Position numbers and translations under genes: made by a program. Below the pieces are notes generated by a model. It did no database searches and was not told the DNA's origin. It saw nothing but the letters and a program-made list of their open reading frames with translations. Positions 8,168 to 17,505 of a stretch of 64,000 nucleotides of DNA are shown here, one piece after another. The DNA lies in contig NZ_JACVAU010000004.1 in assembly GCF_014852005.1 (NCBI RefSeq), positions 62,001 through 126,000 on the forward strand, read 5' to 3'. Source of the stretch: Pseudoxanthomonas sp. PXM03. Its GTDB lineage: Bacteria; Pseudomonadota; Gammaproteobacteria; Xanthomonadales; Xanthomonadaceae. Within the stretch, counting starts at the first letter, position 1, and every line of letters begins with the position of its first letter.

Positions 8168-11100
8168 TTTCCGGCTGCAGCCCCGTCCTGTCGCCCTGGT
8201 CGCCTTGCTGGCGGGCCTGCTGCTGGCCGGCATTGGCGGATGGGTGGGTGGGGTTTTCGCTGCTGTGGCGGCATGGCTGGCGCAACCGGCCGTGGCGCTG
8301 GGCGTGTCGTGGCTGCGGGGCACCCGCGTGCTGGCGCCCTCGCGCGCCTGGCGCGAGGACGTGCCGGCCTTGGTGCTGGCGTGGGCGGTCGCCTTCGCGG
8401 GTACGGCCCTGCTGCTGGCGTGGCCGCTGGCCTCGTTGCGCGACAGTGGCAGCCTCCCGGCCGCGCTGGGTGTCAGCGCGGTGGTGGGTGCGGTGATCGT
8501 CGGGCTGTGGCGGACCTGGCCCCTCTGGCATGGCCTGGAGCGTGATGGCGGCGCCCTGTCCGCGCACTGGCGTGGCCTGGTCGAACGCGACTTCCATGCG
8601 TGGCGCGGCCTGGCGGTGGCGACGCTGTTGATGCTCGCCGTGGCCGGTGGCCTTTCCCTGGCATGGACGGACCTGGTGCCGGACGCTGCGCGTACCGGTG
8701 CCGCCGTGGCGTATGCCCTGCTGTTGCCACTGGTGCACTGGGGCGTGCAACGGCTGGACGGAGCCGGCGTGCTGCCCGTCGTGGAAATGCCCGGGAGCGA
8801 CGCCGTTGCCCCCCACGCAACGGACGTGGAGGAAGCGCCTGGACACGGCTTGGACCTGGAGCAGGCGTTGTTCGATGCCGCCCGCGCCGGACGCGTGGAC
8901 CGCGCGCTGGAACTGATCGAAGCCGGCGCGGATCCGCATGCCGTGCCGGCGGAAGGCTCGCGCGACCAGCGCAGTCTCGGCGCTCTGGCGGCCGTGCTGC
9001 CCGACCTGCGCCTGCTGCGCACCCTGATCGCGCACGGGGTGGACCTCAATCATGCGCATGCCGGCGTGACGCCGCTGCTGGCCGCGACGCGCGACAGCTG
9101 GCACGGCCGCCCGGACGCGGTCACCACGCTGCTGGCCAACGGCGCCGATCCGCGCATCGCCGACGCGGATGGCAACACGCCGCTGCATCACGCTGCCCGC
9201 AGTTCCGATCCCGGCGTGGTCGCATTGCTGCGCGACGCCGCTGCGGAACTGGATGCCTTGAACCATGACGGTCTCACTCCGCTGGGCGTTGCCTGTGTGG
9301 CCGGCAACTGGCGGCTGGCGAAATTCCTGCTGGAGCGGGGGGCGCGTCCGGATCCGCAGGGCGGGCAGCCCGTCCTGCTGGCGGCGGCCTCGACCGAAGA
9401 AGACGACCCTGCCGGCGTGCAACTGCTCCTCAAGCACAAGGCGAAGGTGGATGCGCGCGATGCCCAGCGCCGCAGCGCGCTGCATGAAGGCGCGTATGCA
9501 GGCCATGCGGAAATCGCGGCCTCATTGTTGGCCGCCGGTGCCGATGTGCATGCGCGCGATGCGCAGCAGCGCACGCCCTGGCTGGAAGCCGCGCGGGGAG
9601 GGCATCTGGGCGTGCTCGAAAAGCTCGCCGAGGCGGGAGCCGATCGGCAGGCGGTCGACGCGGATCGCAGGAATGCGCTGATGCTCGCGTGCACCGCCGA
9701 GCACGCTTCGCCGGCGCTGGTGCGCCGGCTGCGGGAATGGGGCATCGATCCTGAAGCCACCGACGCCCTCGACCGGCGCGCGGTCGATCTCGCCGCCGAA
9801 GCGGGGCGCTGGGCGCTGGTCTCGGCCCTGGACCCCGGTTATGCGCTGCCCACCGCCGTGGCGACGGCGGATGATGAAACGCCCCCCGACCGTGCACCGG
9901 TGGCACTGCTGCGCGAGGGTTTGGCGAGCGGGCAGGTGGAGGGCATGGAAGCGCTGGCGCGCCTGAGTTCTCGCGATGAGCTCGGTGCCCTGCTCCACGA
10001 CTCCGAGATGCAGCGTCCGACGCGTCTGGCATGGTTGCTGCGGCAGGGTGCCGATGCCGACCATCGCAACGCGCAGGGCGACACCCTCGCATTCGCCCTG
10101 CTGTCCCAGGGGCCTGCGGGCATGCCCGCGTTGGCGACATTGATGTCGCGTGCGGTTTCGCCGGCCGGTGCCGGGGGCTTGGCGCGCTTCATGGCCGCCT
10201 GCGCGGCGGACGACCAGGCGGCGCGGACGCTGGAGTCCTGCGCACTGGACCTGCTTGAGCGTGGCGCGGATCCGTTCGCCGCCTCCCCGCAGGGCGATCC
10301 TGCGCTGTCGCTGGCGGTGCGCCTGGGTTGGCAACGGGTGCTCGACCGGCTGCTGGATATCGGCGTGGACCGCGAGGCGCGCGACAGCCACGGCATGACC
10401 GCGCTGCACCTGGCGGCAGTACTCGGCCGCGAGACCGCGCTGAAACACCTCATTGCCAAGGGTGCGTCGCCCGAGTCGCGCGCGGCCGATGGGCAGACGC
10501 CGCTGGGTGTAGCGCTGGCGTGCGGACGCCGTGACCTGGCCGACTGGCTGGACTGGCGCATCTGGTCGCTGCCGCGTCGCGCGCTGCGTCCCGCCGACCT
10601 GCCGGCGGCGGCCATGGCGGGTGATCGCGATGCCGTGCGGCGGTTGCTCGATCTCGGCTTTGACGTGGACTCGCCCGACGCCCAGGGCTGCACGGCGTTG
10701 CTGCGTGCCGCAGGCGGCGGATTCACGCCCACGGTGGAACTGTTGCTCGCGCGTGGCGCCGATGCGCAGCGTGCCGCCAATACCGGCGCGACGCCGCTGT
10801 CGGCTGCGGTGAGCATGCGCCAGGCCGACATCGTCAGTGCATTGCTCGGCGCAGGCGCCGACATCGAATACCGGCTGCCCGGTGGCGTGACCGTGCTGAT
10901 GCTGGCGGCGGCGCTGGGCCTGCCCGAAATCGTCGCCCGCCTGATCACCGCCGGCGCCAATGTGCATGCCGGCGATGCGCAGGGACTGACGCCGCTGCAT
11001 TGCGCCGCCCTGTATGGATTCACCGCGCGCGAGAAGCCGCGCCTGGTAGCGTTGCTCGACACCCTGCTGCTGTCCGGCGCGGAATCCGAACAGGTCGCGG

Positions 11101-11456
11101 CGGGATCGGTGACGCCGCTTCTGTTGCTGCTCGGTTCCCGGGCGGAGCCCGGCACCGCCTGCGACGAGGAGGTCGTGCTGGCCGGCCTGGAACGGCTGCT
11201 GGACGAAGACGTTTCGCTGGACGTGCAGGATCCGCGCGGCTTCGGCCCGCTGCACCTGGCGTCGCTGCATGGCCTGCTGCGCGTGGTCAGTCGCCTGCTC
11301 CGCGCGGGCGCCGATCCGGAGCTGCGCGATGCCTTGAACCGCACGCCGCGCGAGATCGCGGTGATGCGCGGCTTCATCGACGTGGCGGCGGAATTCGTTC
11401 CCGCCACGCCGGGCGCGGGCGCATCGATGGCCCGCTTCCTGCGCGATCGCGGTTAA
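8160..11456 (+). CDS. large membrane-anchored ankyrin repeat protein
   Basis: 1098 residues. The first ~205 residues are strongly hydrophobic with about five or six membrane segments. The rest (about residues 235-1085) is a long solenoid of roughly 20 ankyrin repeats, recognised by recurring G-x-TPL-x-xA and LL-x-xGAD-x-x patterns. Examples are [22 protein letters not shown] and [11 protein letters not shown]. The repeat face probably binds protein partners on the cytoplasmic side. No catalytic motif is seen. It overlaps ycgL by eight bases. Its TAA shares the TTAA sequence with the convergent antiporter's stop. Partner and role cannot be read from sequence. Confidence 0.92.
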   Translation: MPDFRLQPRPVALVALLAGLLLAGIGGWVGGVFAAVAAWLAQPAVALGVSWLRGTRVLAPSRAWREDVPALVLAWAVAFAGTALLLAWPLASLRDSGSLPAALGVSAVVGAVIVGLWRTWPLWHGLERDGGALSAHWRGLVERDFHAWRGLAVATLLMLAVAGGLSLAWTDLVPDAARTGAAVAYALLLPLVHWGVQRLDGAGVLPVVEMPGSDAVAPHATDVEEAPGHGLDLEQALFDAARAGRVDRALELIEAGADPHAVPAEGSRDQRSLGALAAVLPDLRLLRTLIAHGVDLNHAHAGVTPLLAATRDSWHGRPDAVTTLLANGADPRIADADGNTPLHHAARSSDPGVVALLRDAAAELDALNHDGLTPLGVACVAGNWRLAKFLLERGARPDPQGGQPVLLAAASTEEDDPAGVQLLLKHKAKVDARDAQRRSALHEGAYAGHAEIAASLLAAGADVHARDAQQRTPWLEAARGGHLGVLEKLAEAGADRQAVDADRRNALMLACTAEHASPALVRRLREWGIDPEATDALDRRAVDLAAEAGRWALVSALDPGYALPTAVATADDETPPDRAPVALLREGLASGQVEGMEALARLSSRDELGALLHDSEMQRPTRLAWLLRQGADADHRNAQGDTLAFALLSQGPAGMPALATLMSRAVSPAGAGGLARFMAACAADDQAARTLESCALDLLERGADPFAASPQGDPALSLAVRLGWQRVLDRLLDIGVDREARDSHGMTALHLAAVLGRETALKHLIAKGASPESRAADGQTPLGVALACGRRDLADWLDWRIWSLPRRALRPADLPAAAMAGDRDAVRRLLDLGFDVDSPDAQGCTALLRAAGGGFTPTVELLLARGADAQRAANTGATPLSAAVSMRQADIVSALLGAGADIEYRLPGGVTVLMLAAALGLPEIVARLITAGANVHAGDAQGLTPLHCAALYGFTAREKPRLVALLDTLLLSGAESEQVAAGSVTPLLLLLGSRAEPGTACDEEVVLAGLERLLDEDVSLDVQDPRGFGPLHLASLHGLLRVVSRLLRAGADPELRDALNRTPREIAVMRGFIDVAAEFVPATPGAGASMARFLRDRG

Positions 11457-13249
11457 CGTGCCGGCGGCGGAACGTCTTCGCCGGTCGCGTCGGCTTCGAA
11501 GAGTTTCTCCAGGTCGCTGATCGCATCGCGCGCGGTCTGGATCACCGCACCGTCGTCGTCGTACACCAGGTACTGGGCGCGCATCAGGCTTTCGTCGTGC
11601 TGGCGGAAGCGGCGGGTGTGCTCGGCAGCGGTCTCGGGCGGTATGCCCAGTTCCACCAGGACCTGCTGCGCCATCTCCAGGCTCGATCCCAGCGTTTCGC
11701 GATAGGCCTCCGCGCTCAGGTCCATCAGGCGCCACGCGTGCTGCCGGTTGCGCGCCCGCGCCAGTACGCGCGCCTCGGGGAACATGCGTCGGATCAGCCG
11801 TGTCGCCTTGATGTTGGTGTCGGGGTCGTCCATCGCCACCACGAAGACCTTCACATGCTGCGCGCCGGCCGACCGCAGCAGGTCGGGGCGCGTCGGGTCG
11901 CCGTAGTAAAGCCGGATGTTGCCGAACCGCCGCAGCGTGTCCACCGTCTCGGGACTGTTCTCGAGCGCGACGAACGGGATGCGCTGCGCCGTGAGCAGGC
12001 GCGCGACGATCTGGCCGAACCGGCCCATGCCCGCGATCAGGACTTTCGGCTGCTCGTCCGGGATGTCGTCGAAGGCACGGGTCGCCGGTCCGGATCGCCG
12101 CACGTGCGCCGGCAGGCGATGCAGGCCCAGCAACAGCACTGGCGTCAGCGCCATCGAGATGCCCACGATGGCGGTCAGCTGGTTGCGCAGTTCGGCGTCC
12201 ATCAGGCGCACGCGCGCGGCTTCGCTGAACACGACGAAGGCGAACTCGCCGCCCAGCCACAAGGTGCCGGCCAGCATCAGCGCGCCGCGCGGATCCAGCC
12301 GTCCCGGCCAGCGCCCGACGCAGAACAGCAGCGTGAACTTCACCGTCAGCAGGATCAGCACGCCGGCGGTGATCAGTTCCGGCTGCTTCACCACCGCGTC
12401 CAGGTCGATGTCCATGCCGACGGCGATGAAGAACAGGCCCAGCAGCAGCCCCTTGAACGGATCGATCTGCGATTCCAGTTCGTGGCGGAATTCCGAATCG
12501 GACAACAGCACGCCGGCAAGGAACGCACCAAGGCCGGCGCTGAGGTCGGCCAGTTGCATGAACCATGCGATGCCCAGCACCACCAGCAGTGCGGTGGCGG
12601 TGAACACTTCGGGCATGCGGGTGCGCGCCACGATGCGGAACAGGTGCCGCAGCAGCAGCCGTCCGCCGACGATCACGATGGCGACGGCGCCGACCGCATG
12701 CAGCACCATGGTCCAGGTCAGCGTTTCGTTCTTGGCGCCACCCAGCAGCGGGATGGCGGCAAGCAGGGGAATGGCGACCAGATCCTGGAACAGCAGGATC
12801 GCGAAGCCGAGCCGGCCGTGTTCGGTGGTGAGTTCCTTGTGTTCGGACAACAGCTGCAGGCTGACGGCCGTGGACGACAGCGCGAGCCCCAGCCCTATCA
12901 CCAGCGCGGTCTTCCAGTGATGTTCGAACAGCAGCGCGACCCCGCCCAGCACCAGCGCACTCAGCATCACCTGCAGGCCGCCCGCGCCGAACACCGGCTT
13001 GCGCATCACCCGCAGGCGCGACGGCGACAGCTCCAGGCCGATGACGAACAGCATCATCACCACGCCGATCTCGGCCGCATCCAGGATGCGGTCGGCATCC
13101 CGCACGAGCGCCAGCCCGTCCGGACCCAACACCACGCCGGCCACCAAATACGCCAGCACGGCCCCCAGGCCAAAGCGCTTGAACACCGGCACCGCGATCA
13201 CCGCGGCCAGCAGGAACACCAGCGTCAACTCCAGGCCACTACCGTGCAT
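11453..13249 (-). CDS. KefB-type monovalent cation:proton antiporter (CPA2)
   Basis: 598 residues. The N-terminal ~380 residues form the Na+/H+ exchanger-like membrane domain with 12 or so helices, with family segments LGPDGLALV, LSSTAVSLQLL, FQDLVAIPLLA and GAFLAGVLLSDS. A cytoplasmic TrkA-N Rossmann domain follows (about 400-520), starting KVLIAGMGRFGQIVARLL, as in KefB/KefC, which are gated by nucleotides or glutathione adducts. A charged 60-residue tail ends the protein. Likely role is potassium/proton exchange under electrophile or pH stress; ion choice is inferred. It is divergent from the exported protein at 13327, 77 bases away. Confidence 0.93.
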   Translation of the reverse strand: MHGSGLELTLVFLLAAVIAVPVFKRFGLGAVLAYLVAGVVLGPDGLALVRDADRILDAAEIGVVMMLFVIGLELSPSRLRVMRKPVFGAGGLQVMLSALVLGGVALLFEHHWKTALVIGLGLALSSTAVSLQLLSEHKELTTEHGRLGFAILLFQDLVAIPLLAAIPLLGGAKNETLTWTMVLHAVGAVAIVIVGGRLLLRHLFRIVARTRMPEVFTATALLVVLGIAWFMQLADLSAGLGAFLAGVLLSDSEFRHELESQIDPFKGLLLGLFFIAVGMDIDLDAVVKQPELITAGVLILLTVKFTLLFCVGRWPGRLDPRGALMLAGTLWLGGEFAFVVFSEAARVRLMDAELRNQLTAIVGISMALTPVLLLGLHRLPAHVRRSGPATRAFDDIPDEQPKVLIAGMGRFGQIVARLLTAQRIPFVALENSPETVDTLRRFGNIRLYYGDPTRPDLLRSAGAQHVKVFVVAMDDPDTNIKATRLIRRMFPEARVLARARNRQHAWRLMDLSAEAYRETLGSSLEMAQQVLVELGIPPETAAEHTRRFRQHDESLMRAQYLVYDDDGAVIQTARDAISDLEKLFEADATGEDVPPPAR

Positions 13250-13257
13250 GCATCACC

Positions 13258-13280
13258 TCGTGCGGATAGTATGCGGCGGA
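13258..13280 (+). promoter_or_regulatory. conserved upstream block shared by two paralogs (copy 1)
   Basis: Contains gatagtatgcggcgga. The same 23-base block, with two mismatches, precedes the paralogous gene at 17506. TAGTAT inside it may be a -10 box. Similarity continues to the start codon, so promoter and leader were duplicated with the gene. Confidence 0.5.
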
Positions 13281-13326
13281 CGGAGCCGGATCTGGCCGGG
13301 CATTTCCAACGATCAGGGGGCGGACG

Positions 13327-14178
13327 ATGAAGCAGTGGAGTGTCTGGGGCGTCGTGCTCGGGTTGGGATTGATGGTGGTCGCCAATGCTGCAAAGGCCCA
13401 GGAAGTCGGCATCGCGAGCAGTCAGGTCGAAATCAGCTTGCTGGTTAAGGGAGAGATCACGATCGGCGAGGATGGCGAGGTTGTGGAATACACGCTCGAA
13501 GACCCAGGCAAGCTGCCACCGAGCGTGGTGCAGTTCATTCGTGCCAGTGTGGCGGGGTGGGCATTCGAGCCGCGGCGGGGTACCGCCAATCTGGTCAAGC
13601 TTCGCAGCAGGATGAACCTGCTGCTGGTCGCCAGGGAGGTGGAGGGCGGCGACTTCCTCATGCGGTTGCAGGCAGCCAGCTTCATTCCCGAATCAACCGC
13701 AGACGGCCAGGCGGTTGCGGCCAGTGGACTGAAACCGCCGCGTTATCCCAAGGAAGCCGCCATCGGCGGAGCCCAGGGAACGGTGTACCTGATCCTCAAG
13801 GTTGGGCGCGACGGCCGTGTCCTGGATGTCGTCGCAGAACAGGTGAACCTGCGGTTGCTGGAAAGTGAGAAGAAGATGGCCGAGTTGCGCAAGCTGTTCG
13901 CCGATGCATCCATCAGGACGGCCAGGAAATGGCAGTTCGCATCGACGGCGGGTGGCGCGGATGCAGGAGCGGAATTCCGGTCGGTCCGCGTACCCGTGGA
14001 TTTCAGCCTGGACGAGCCACCGCCCTACGGCGGCTGGACCGCCTACATCCCAGGTCCGCGCGCGAAGGCCGCTTGGGTCGACGAGGAGCTTGCCGGCGAT
14101 TCACCCGAAGCCATGACGGCGGGAACGCCTCGCCAATTGAGCAAGCAAGGTCTACGCCTGGTGACACCATTGCCATAA
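13327..14178 (+). CDS. exported protein with two TonB-C-like domains (paralog 1)
   Basis: 283 residues beginning with a signal peptide (to about residue 25, ANAAKAQ). A first half-domain (about 35-90) carries G-EITIGEDGEVVEYTLED and WAFEPRRG. A second (about 135-215) reads LKPPRYPKEAAIGGAQGTVY and RKWQF, close to the TonB C-terminal fold. Unlike TonB it lacks a retained N-terminal anchor and the Pro-rich spacer, so it is probably free in the periplasm. Two paralogs lie at 17506 and 35055. ATG chosen because MKQ and the leader match the paralog. Function unknown; it could pair with outer-membrane receptors or act on another partner. Confidence 0.85.
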   Translation: MKQWSVWGVVLGLGLMVVANAAKAQEVGIASSQVEISLLVKGEITIGEDGEVVEYTLEDPGKLPPSVVQFIRASVAGWAFEPRRGTANLVKLRSRMNLLLVAREVEGGDFLMRLQAASFIPESTADGQAVAASGLKPPRYPKEAAIGGAQGTVYLILKVGRDGRVLDVVAEQVNLRLLESEKKMAELRKLFADASIRTARKWQFASTAGGADAGAEFRSVRVPVDFSLDEPPPYGGWTAYIPGPRAKAAWVDEELAGDSPEAMTAGTPRQLSKQGLRLVTPLP

Positions 14179-14297
14179 GGTGGCTGACGAGGGTTGTGCC
14201 AAGAAGATGTGACTCCCCGCCGCGAGGCGTGTCCGGCTGCAGATTGGGAGGCGTCAGCCATGGGCTCGCCAGGGCCAACGTCATCGAAGGGCGTGAA

Positions 14298-15158
14298 TCA
14301 ACCCGTCACGAAATGTTGCAGGTGCTTCCCGTACTTCCCGGTAGATGTCGCGGTCACCATAGTCACCGCATACGCAAACACCAGCACCACGGCGGCGAGC
14401 ACCGCAACCGCCAGCCATCTCAGGACGCGATGCGCAGCGATGTGCTTGTGCTGGTTGCGGATGAAGAACTCAGCGATCAGCAGATTGGGAACGAAGAACA
14501 GGTACAGGATCGCGTAGTCGAACGGACCGCTGGCGTTGCCTGCGCCCATGCCGAGCCCGCCGGTCAGGTCCTTCCATGCGCGGATCTCGAGGTCGAACAC
14601 CCATGAGCCCAGCACCATCGCGAACAGTCTGATCGCCCATGCGCGGTGCAGATCGAAACGTTTCGCGCGCGCGTGTACATAGGCCATGACCGCACTCAGC
14701 ATCATCACCGCGCCCCAGATCGCGAACGCGACGGATGCCGATGGGGTATACGCGCCATGGGTGAGGATGAATGACATGCCCCCGGCGCCCGCCAGGATGC
14801 CGGCGGTCACATAGGTCCGCCCCGTCCAGCGATGCACGGCGCGATGGCGGGCGCGGATGCGGGCCGACAACAGGATCGGCCACGCCAGCACCAGCACCGC
14901 GCCCATGACGAAATGCAGCCCGATGCCGAGATTGGCGATCCAGTCCTGGGCCGTCGGCATCGCCAGACCCGCGACCAGCGCGCGCCACTGATCGAAATTC
15001 CTGTGCGTGGCACCGGCGGCGCGAAGGACGATGTAAGCGCCGAATGCCAGCAGGCCGGCGACGGCGGTGGCCTGGATGACGCGGCCCATCCCGTGGATCA
15101 GACGCTGTCCGGTCGCCCCGGGCAATGCGGGGGCCAAGCGCGTGCGCGGTGTATTCAT
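14298..15158 (-). CDS. DUF2306 membrane protein
   Basis: 286 residues with about seven membrane helices. Typical DUF2306 features are HRNFDQWRALVAG near residue 45, the HR-x-x-HRWTGRTYV segment after the third helix, and HARAKRFDLHRAWAIRLFAM. Conserved histidines and arginines in such segments recall haem or quinone-binding membrane families, but no activity is established. The start was set at 15158 (MNTPRTRLAP) because GGGAGAGAAG precedes it; a 13-residue longer frame lacks that. It is divergent from the CadC-like regulator at 15340, which is its most likely regulator by position only. Confidence 0.85.
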   Translation of the reverse strand: MNTPRTRLAPALPGATGQRLIHGMGRVIQATAVAGLLAFGAYIVLRAAGATHRNFDQWRALVAGLAMPTAQDWIANLGIGLHFVMGAVLVLAWPILLSARIRARHRAVHRWTGRTYVTAGILAGAGGMSFILTHGAYTPSASVAFAIWGAVMMLSAVMAYVHARAKRFDLHRAWAIRLFAMVLGSWVFDLEIRAWKDLTGGLGMGAGNASGPFDYAILYLFFVPNLLIAEFFIRNQHKHIAAHRVLRWLAVAVLAAVVLVFAYAVTMVTATSTGKYGKHLQHFVTG

Positions 15159-15300
15159 GTGTGCTTCTCTCCCGGCCTGGCGGCGGATCGCTTCCACAGC
15201 CGGCAGCGTCCGGATGGAGCACGGGAATGTCGTTAGGAGAATCGCAGGAAGTCGTGAGGGCGCGCCTGTCGGACTCCGGCGTCGCGACTCGGGTCGTGCC

Positions 15301-15306
15301 TATACT
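15301..15306 (+). promoter_or_regulatory. putative -10 box of the CadC-like regulator gene
   Basis: TATACT lies 33 bases before the chosen ATG at 15340. No clear -35 is seen. The 181-base spacer to the divergent DUF2306 gene holds nothing else that I can name. Confidence 0.3.
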
Positions 15307-15339
15307 TGAACGAGCGGGCGTCGCCCCGTGGGGGACCGC

Positions 15340-17310
15340 ATGCCGCCGCCTGATCCCAATCCCAGCCGATGGGTCCTGGACGACGTGGTGATCGACTTCG
15401 CCGGTCGGCGGCTGATGCGCGCGGGCGGCGAGCAGTCGCTGGAACCCAAGGCCTTCGCCGTGCTCGCGCTGCTGGCAGGTTCGCCCGGCCGGGTGTTCAC
15501 CCGGGAGGAGCTGTTGGATGCGGTCTGGGGCCATCGCCACGTCACCCAGAGCGCGCTTAACCGGATCATGAGCCTGCTGCGCCAGGCGCTGGGCGAGGAC
15601 GCACAGCACCCGCGCCTGCTGCATACCGTGTATGGGATCGGCTATCGCTTCGATGCGCCGCCGGTCGATGGCGTCGCAGCGCAAGAAGCGCCGACGGCCG
15701 CACCCCGTTTGCGCTGGGTGTGGATCGTGGCCGCGGCGGCCTTGGTGCTGCTGATCGTGGCGGTGACCGCCTGGATGCCGCGCGGCGCCGTTCGCAACAC
15801 GTCCAGCGTGGCGGCTGGGGCGCAAGCACGGCCTTCGCTGGCCGTCCTGCCGTTCGCCGACCTGTCGCAGGCGCGCGATCAGGCTTACATGGCCGACGGC
15901 CTTGCCGAGGAAATCCGCAACCAGTTGGCGCAGTCTCCCGCGTTGCGCGTGGTGGGTCGTACCTCCAGTGCGGCGGTCAACCGCAAGCGCGATGACCCGC
16001 GCGCCGTCGGGCATGCGCTTGGTGTGGCCTATCTGCTGGAGGGCAGCGTGCGCCGCGAGGGGAGCGACCTGCGTGTCACCGCACAGTTGATCCGTGCCGA
16101 TGATGGCTCCCAGCTGTGGTCGAAGACCTACGCGCGCGAACTGCGCGACGTATTCGCCGTGCAGGACGAGGTTGCGCGCGATGTGGCGCGAGCGCTCAGC
16201 GTGAAGCTGGATGTGGCCAGGTTCAACCGTGAGCAGGGCGGCACCACGCAGGTCGATGCTTACGAACGATTCCTGCGCTGGCGCAGCATCGTGATGCGCG
16301 AGCAGTTCGACTTCGAACACGACCGCCTGCGTCTGCAGCTTGCACGCGAGATGGTGGTGCTGGATGCGCAATGCGTGCTGTGCTGGGATGCGCTCGCGGT
16401 TTCGCTGAATGCCATGGCAGAGGAACTCGACGATGTGCAGGCCGATCGGTTGCGTGCAGAGGCGTTGCAGATCCGGAACCATATCGCCCGCATCGCGCCT
16501 GAGAGCTGGGTGGCCAGGCGCGACCGGTCCAATGCCTTGTGGCGCGAAGGCAGGCGGGCCGAGGCTATCGCGCTGGCCAGGCAGATCGCCGATGCCGGAC
16601 CGTTGACCAAGGAGCGCACGTGGGACTACGCCTACATGCTCTATGCAATGGGCCATCTGGAGGACACCATCGCGCTGGTGGAGCAGGTGCGTGCCACCGA
16701 ACCCAGGGCGCTGTTCCTGTCGCGCGACCTGCAGTACGACTACACCGCCGCGCGTCGCTACCCGGACGCGGAGGCCGAATACCAGCGCGGTCTTCGGCTG
16801 GAGGGCAGCCAGCGCGAGCCGGATTACGTGGCTTTTTTCCGCCAGCTCGCGGGCCGGCGGCCCGGAGGGACGCCTGAGCTGCAAGCCCTGCATCGCCGTT
16901 TGCTGCGATACGACGGTCTCGATACGCCATTCTTGCACGATCTGGGCGAAGTGCTGGACGATCGGGAGGCGATGCTTGTGCTCGTGCGCCGTGCGCTGGC
17001 GGACGATGCTTACGCCGGCGGAGTCGAGGTCGCGTACGTACGCACCAGCGTGGCTGACGCACTGGGGGATGCGGGCCTGGCGGTGAGGTCGTTGCGCAAG
17101 GAACTCGAAGCCCGGCCCGGATTCGAGGACGGCACCATGGCGCAACACGCCTACGTCGCCTTCTGGAACGTGCCGTACTCCGGTGCACGCGCGCACCCCG
17201 ACTTCAAGACGTTGCTCGTGAAAGCCGGCGTGGTCGACTACTGGCGGCAGACTGGCCGGTGGGGCGACGGTTGTGGTCCGGTGGGAGCCGACGATTTCCA
17301 GTGCCGATGA
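15340..17310 (+). CDS. CadC-like transmembrane winged-helix regulator with TolB-like and TPR regions
   Basis: 656 residues. Residues about 8-100 form an OmpR-type DNA-binding domain (LEPKAFAVLALLAGSPGRVF, then YGIGYRF). One membrane helix follows near 125-147. The periplasmic part starts with the conserved LAVLPFADLS and DGLAEEIRNQLAQ block common in such regulators, then GVAYLLEGSVRREG. After that come helical repeats of TPR type to the end. It probably senses a periplasmic or envelope signal and binds DNA from the membrane. ATG at 15340 is preceded by GGGGGA; a GTG at 15328 is the alternative. No target is shown, though the divergent DUF2306 gene is the obvious one. Confidence 0.88.
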   Translation: MPPPDPNPSRWVLDDVVIDFAGRRLMRAGGEQSLEPKAFAVLALLAGSPGRVFTREELLDAVWGHRHVTQSALNRIMSLLRQALGEDAQHPRLLHTVYGIGYRFDAPPVDGVAAQEAPTAAPRLRWVWIVAAAALVLLIVAVTAWMPRGAVRNTSSVAAGAQARPSLAVLPFADLSQARDQAYMADGLAEEIRNQLAQSPALRVVGRTSSAAVNRKRDDPRAVGHALGVAYLLEGSVRREGSDLRVTAQLIRADDGSQLWSKTYARELRDVFAVQDEVARDVARALSVKLDVARFNREQGGTTQVDAYERFLRWRSIVMREQFDFEHDRLRLQLAREMVVLDAQCVLCWDALAVSLNAMAEELDDVQADRLRAEALQIRNHIARIAPESWVARRDRSNALWREGRRAEAIALARQIADAGPLTKERTWDYAYMLYAMGHLEDTIALVEQVRATEPRALFLSRDLQYDYTAARRYPDAEAEYQRGLRLEGSQREPDYVAFFRQLAGRRPGGTPELQALHRRLLRYDGLDTPFLHDLGEVLDDREAMLVLVRRALADDAYAGGVEVAYVRTSVADALGDAGLAVRSLRKELEARPGFEDGTMAQHAYVAFWNVPYSGARAHPDFKTLLVKAGVVDYWRQTGRWGDGCGPVGADDFQCR

Positions 17311-17438
17311 GCGCAACCCCCTTTGCTTGGCCGCGCGTTGGCACTTGCACTTGCCTGCCGGAGGCGGTCGTCATCGCGCTTCCCGTCCCTCGTCTTGTGC
17401 ACAGGGCCGGTTCCGGCCTTGGCCGTGCATGCGTTGTC

Positions 17439-17461
17439 TCGTGGCGATAGTATGCGGCGGA
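17439..17461 (+). promoter_or_regulatory. conserved upstream block shared by two paralogs (copy 2)
   Basis: Contains gatagtatgcggcgga, identical over 16 bases to the block at 13258-13280. The preceding ccgtgcatgc is shared as well. It lies 45 bases before the start codon at 17506. Otherwise the 195-base gap after 17310 shows nothing. Confidence 0.5.
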
Positions 17462-17505
17462 AGGGCCCGGACCGGGCCGCATTTTCACGGATGAGGGAGA
17501 GGATG

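Noticed and set aside
7748..9049. Upstream extension of the S9 peptidase frame
   Set aside because: Signal peptide at 7747 marks the start; the extension is antisense to ycgL and the ankyrin gene.
9522..12566. Long minus- and plus-strand frames over the ankyrin and antiporter genes
   Set aside because: Low-complexity Arg/Ala/His-rich translations antisense to well-supported genes.
14470..17316. 948-residue minus-strand frame
   Set aside because: Antisense to the CadC-like regulator and in a wrong frame of the DUF2306 gene.
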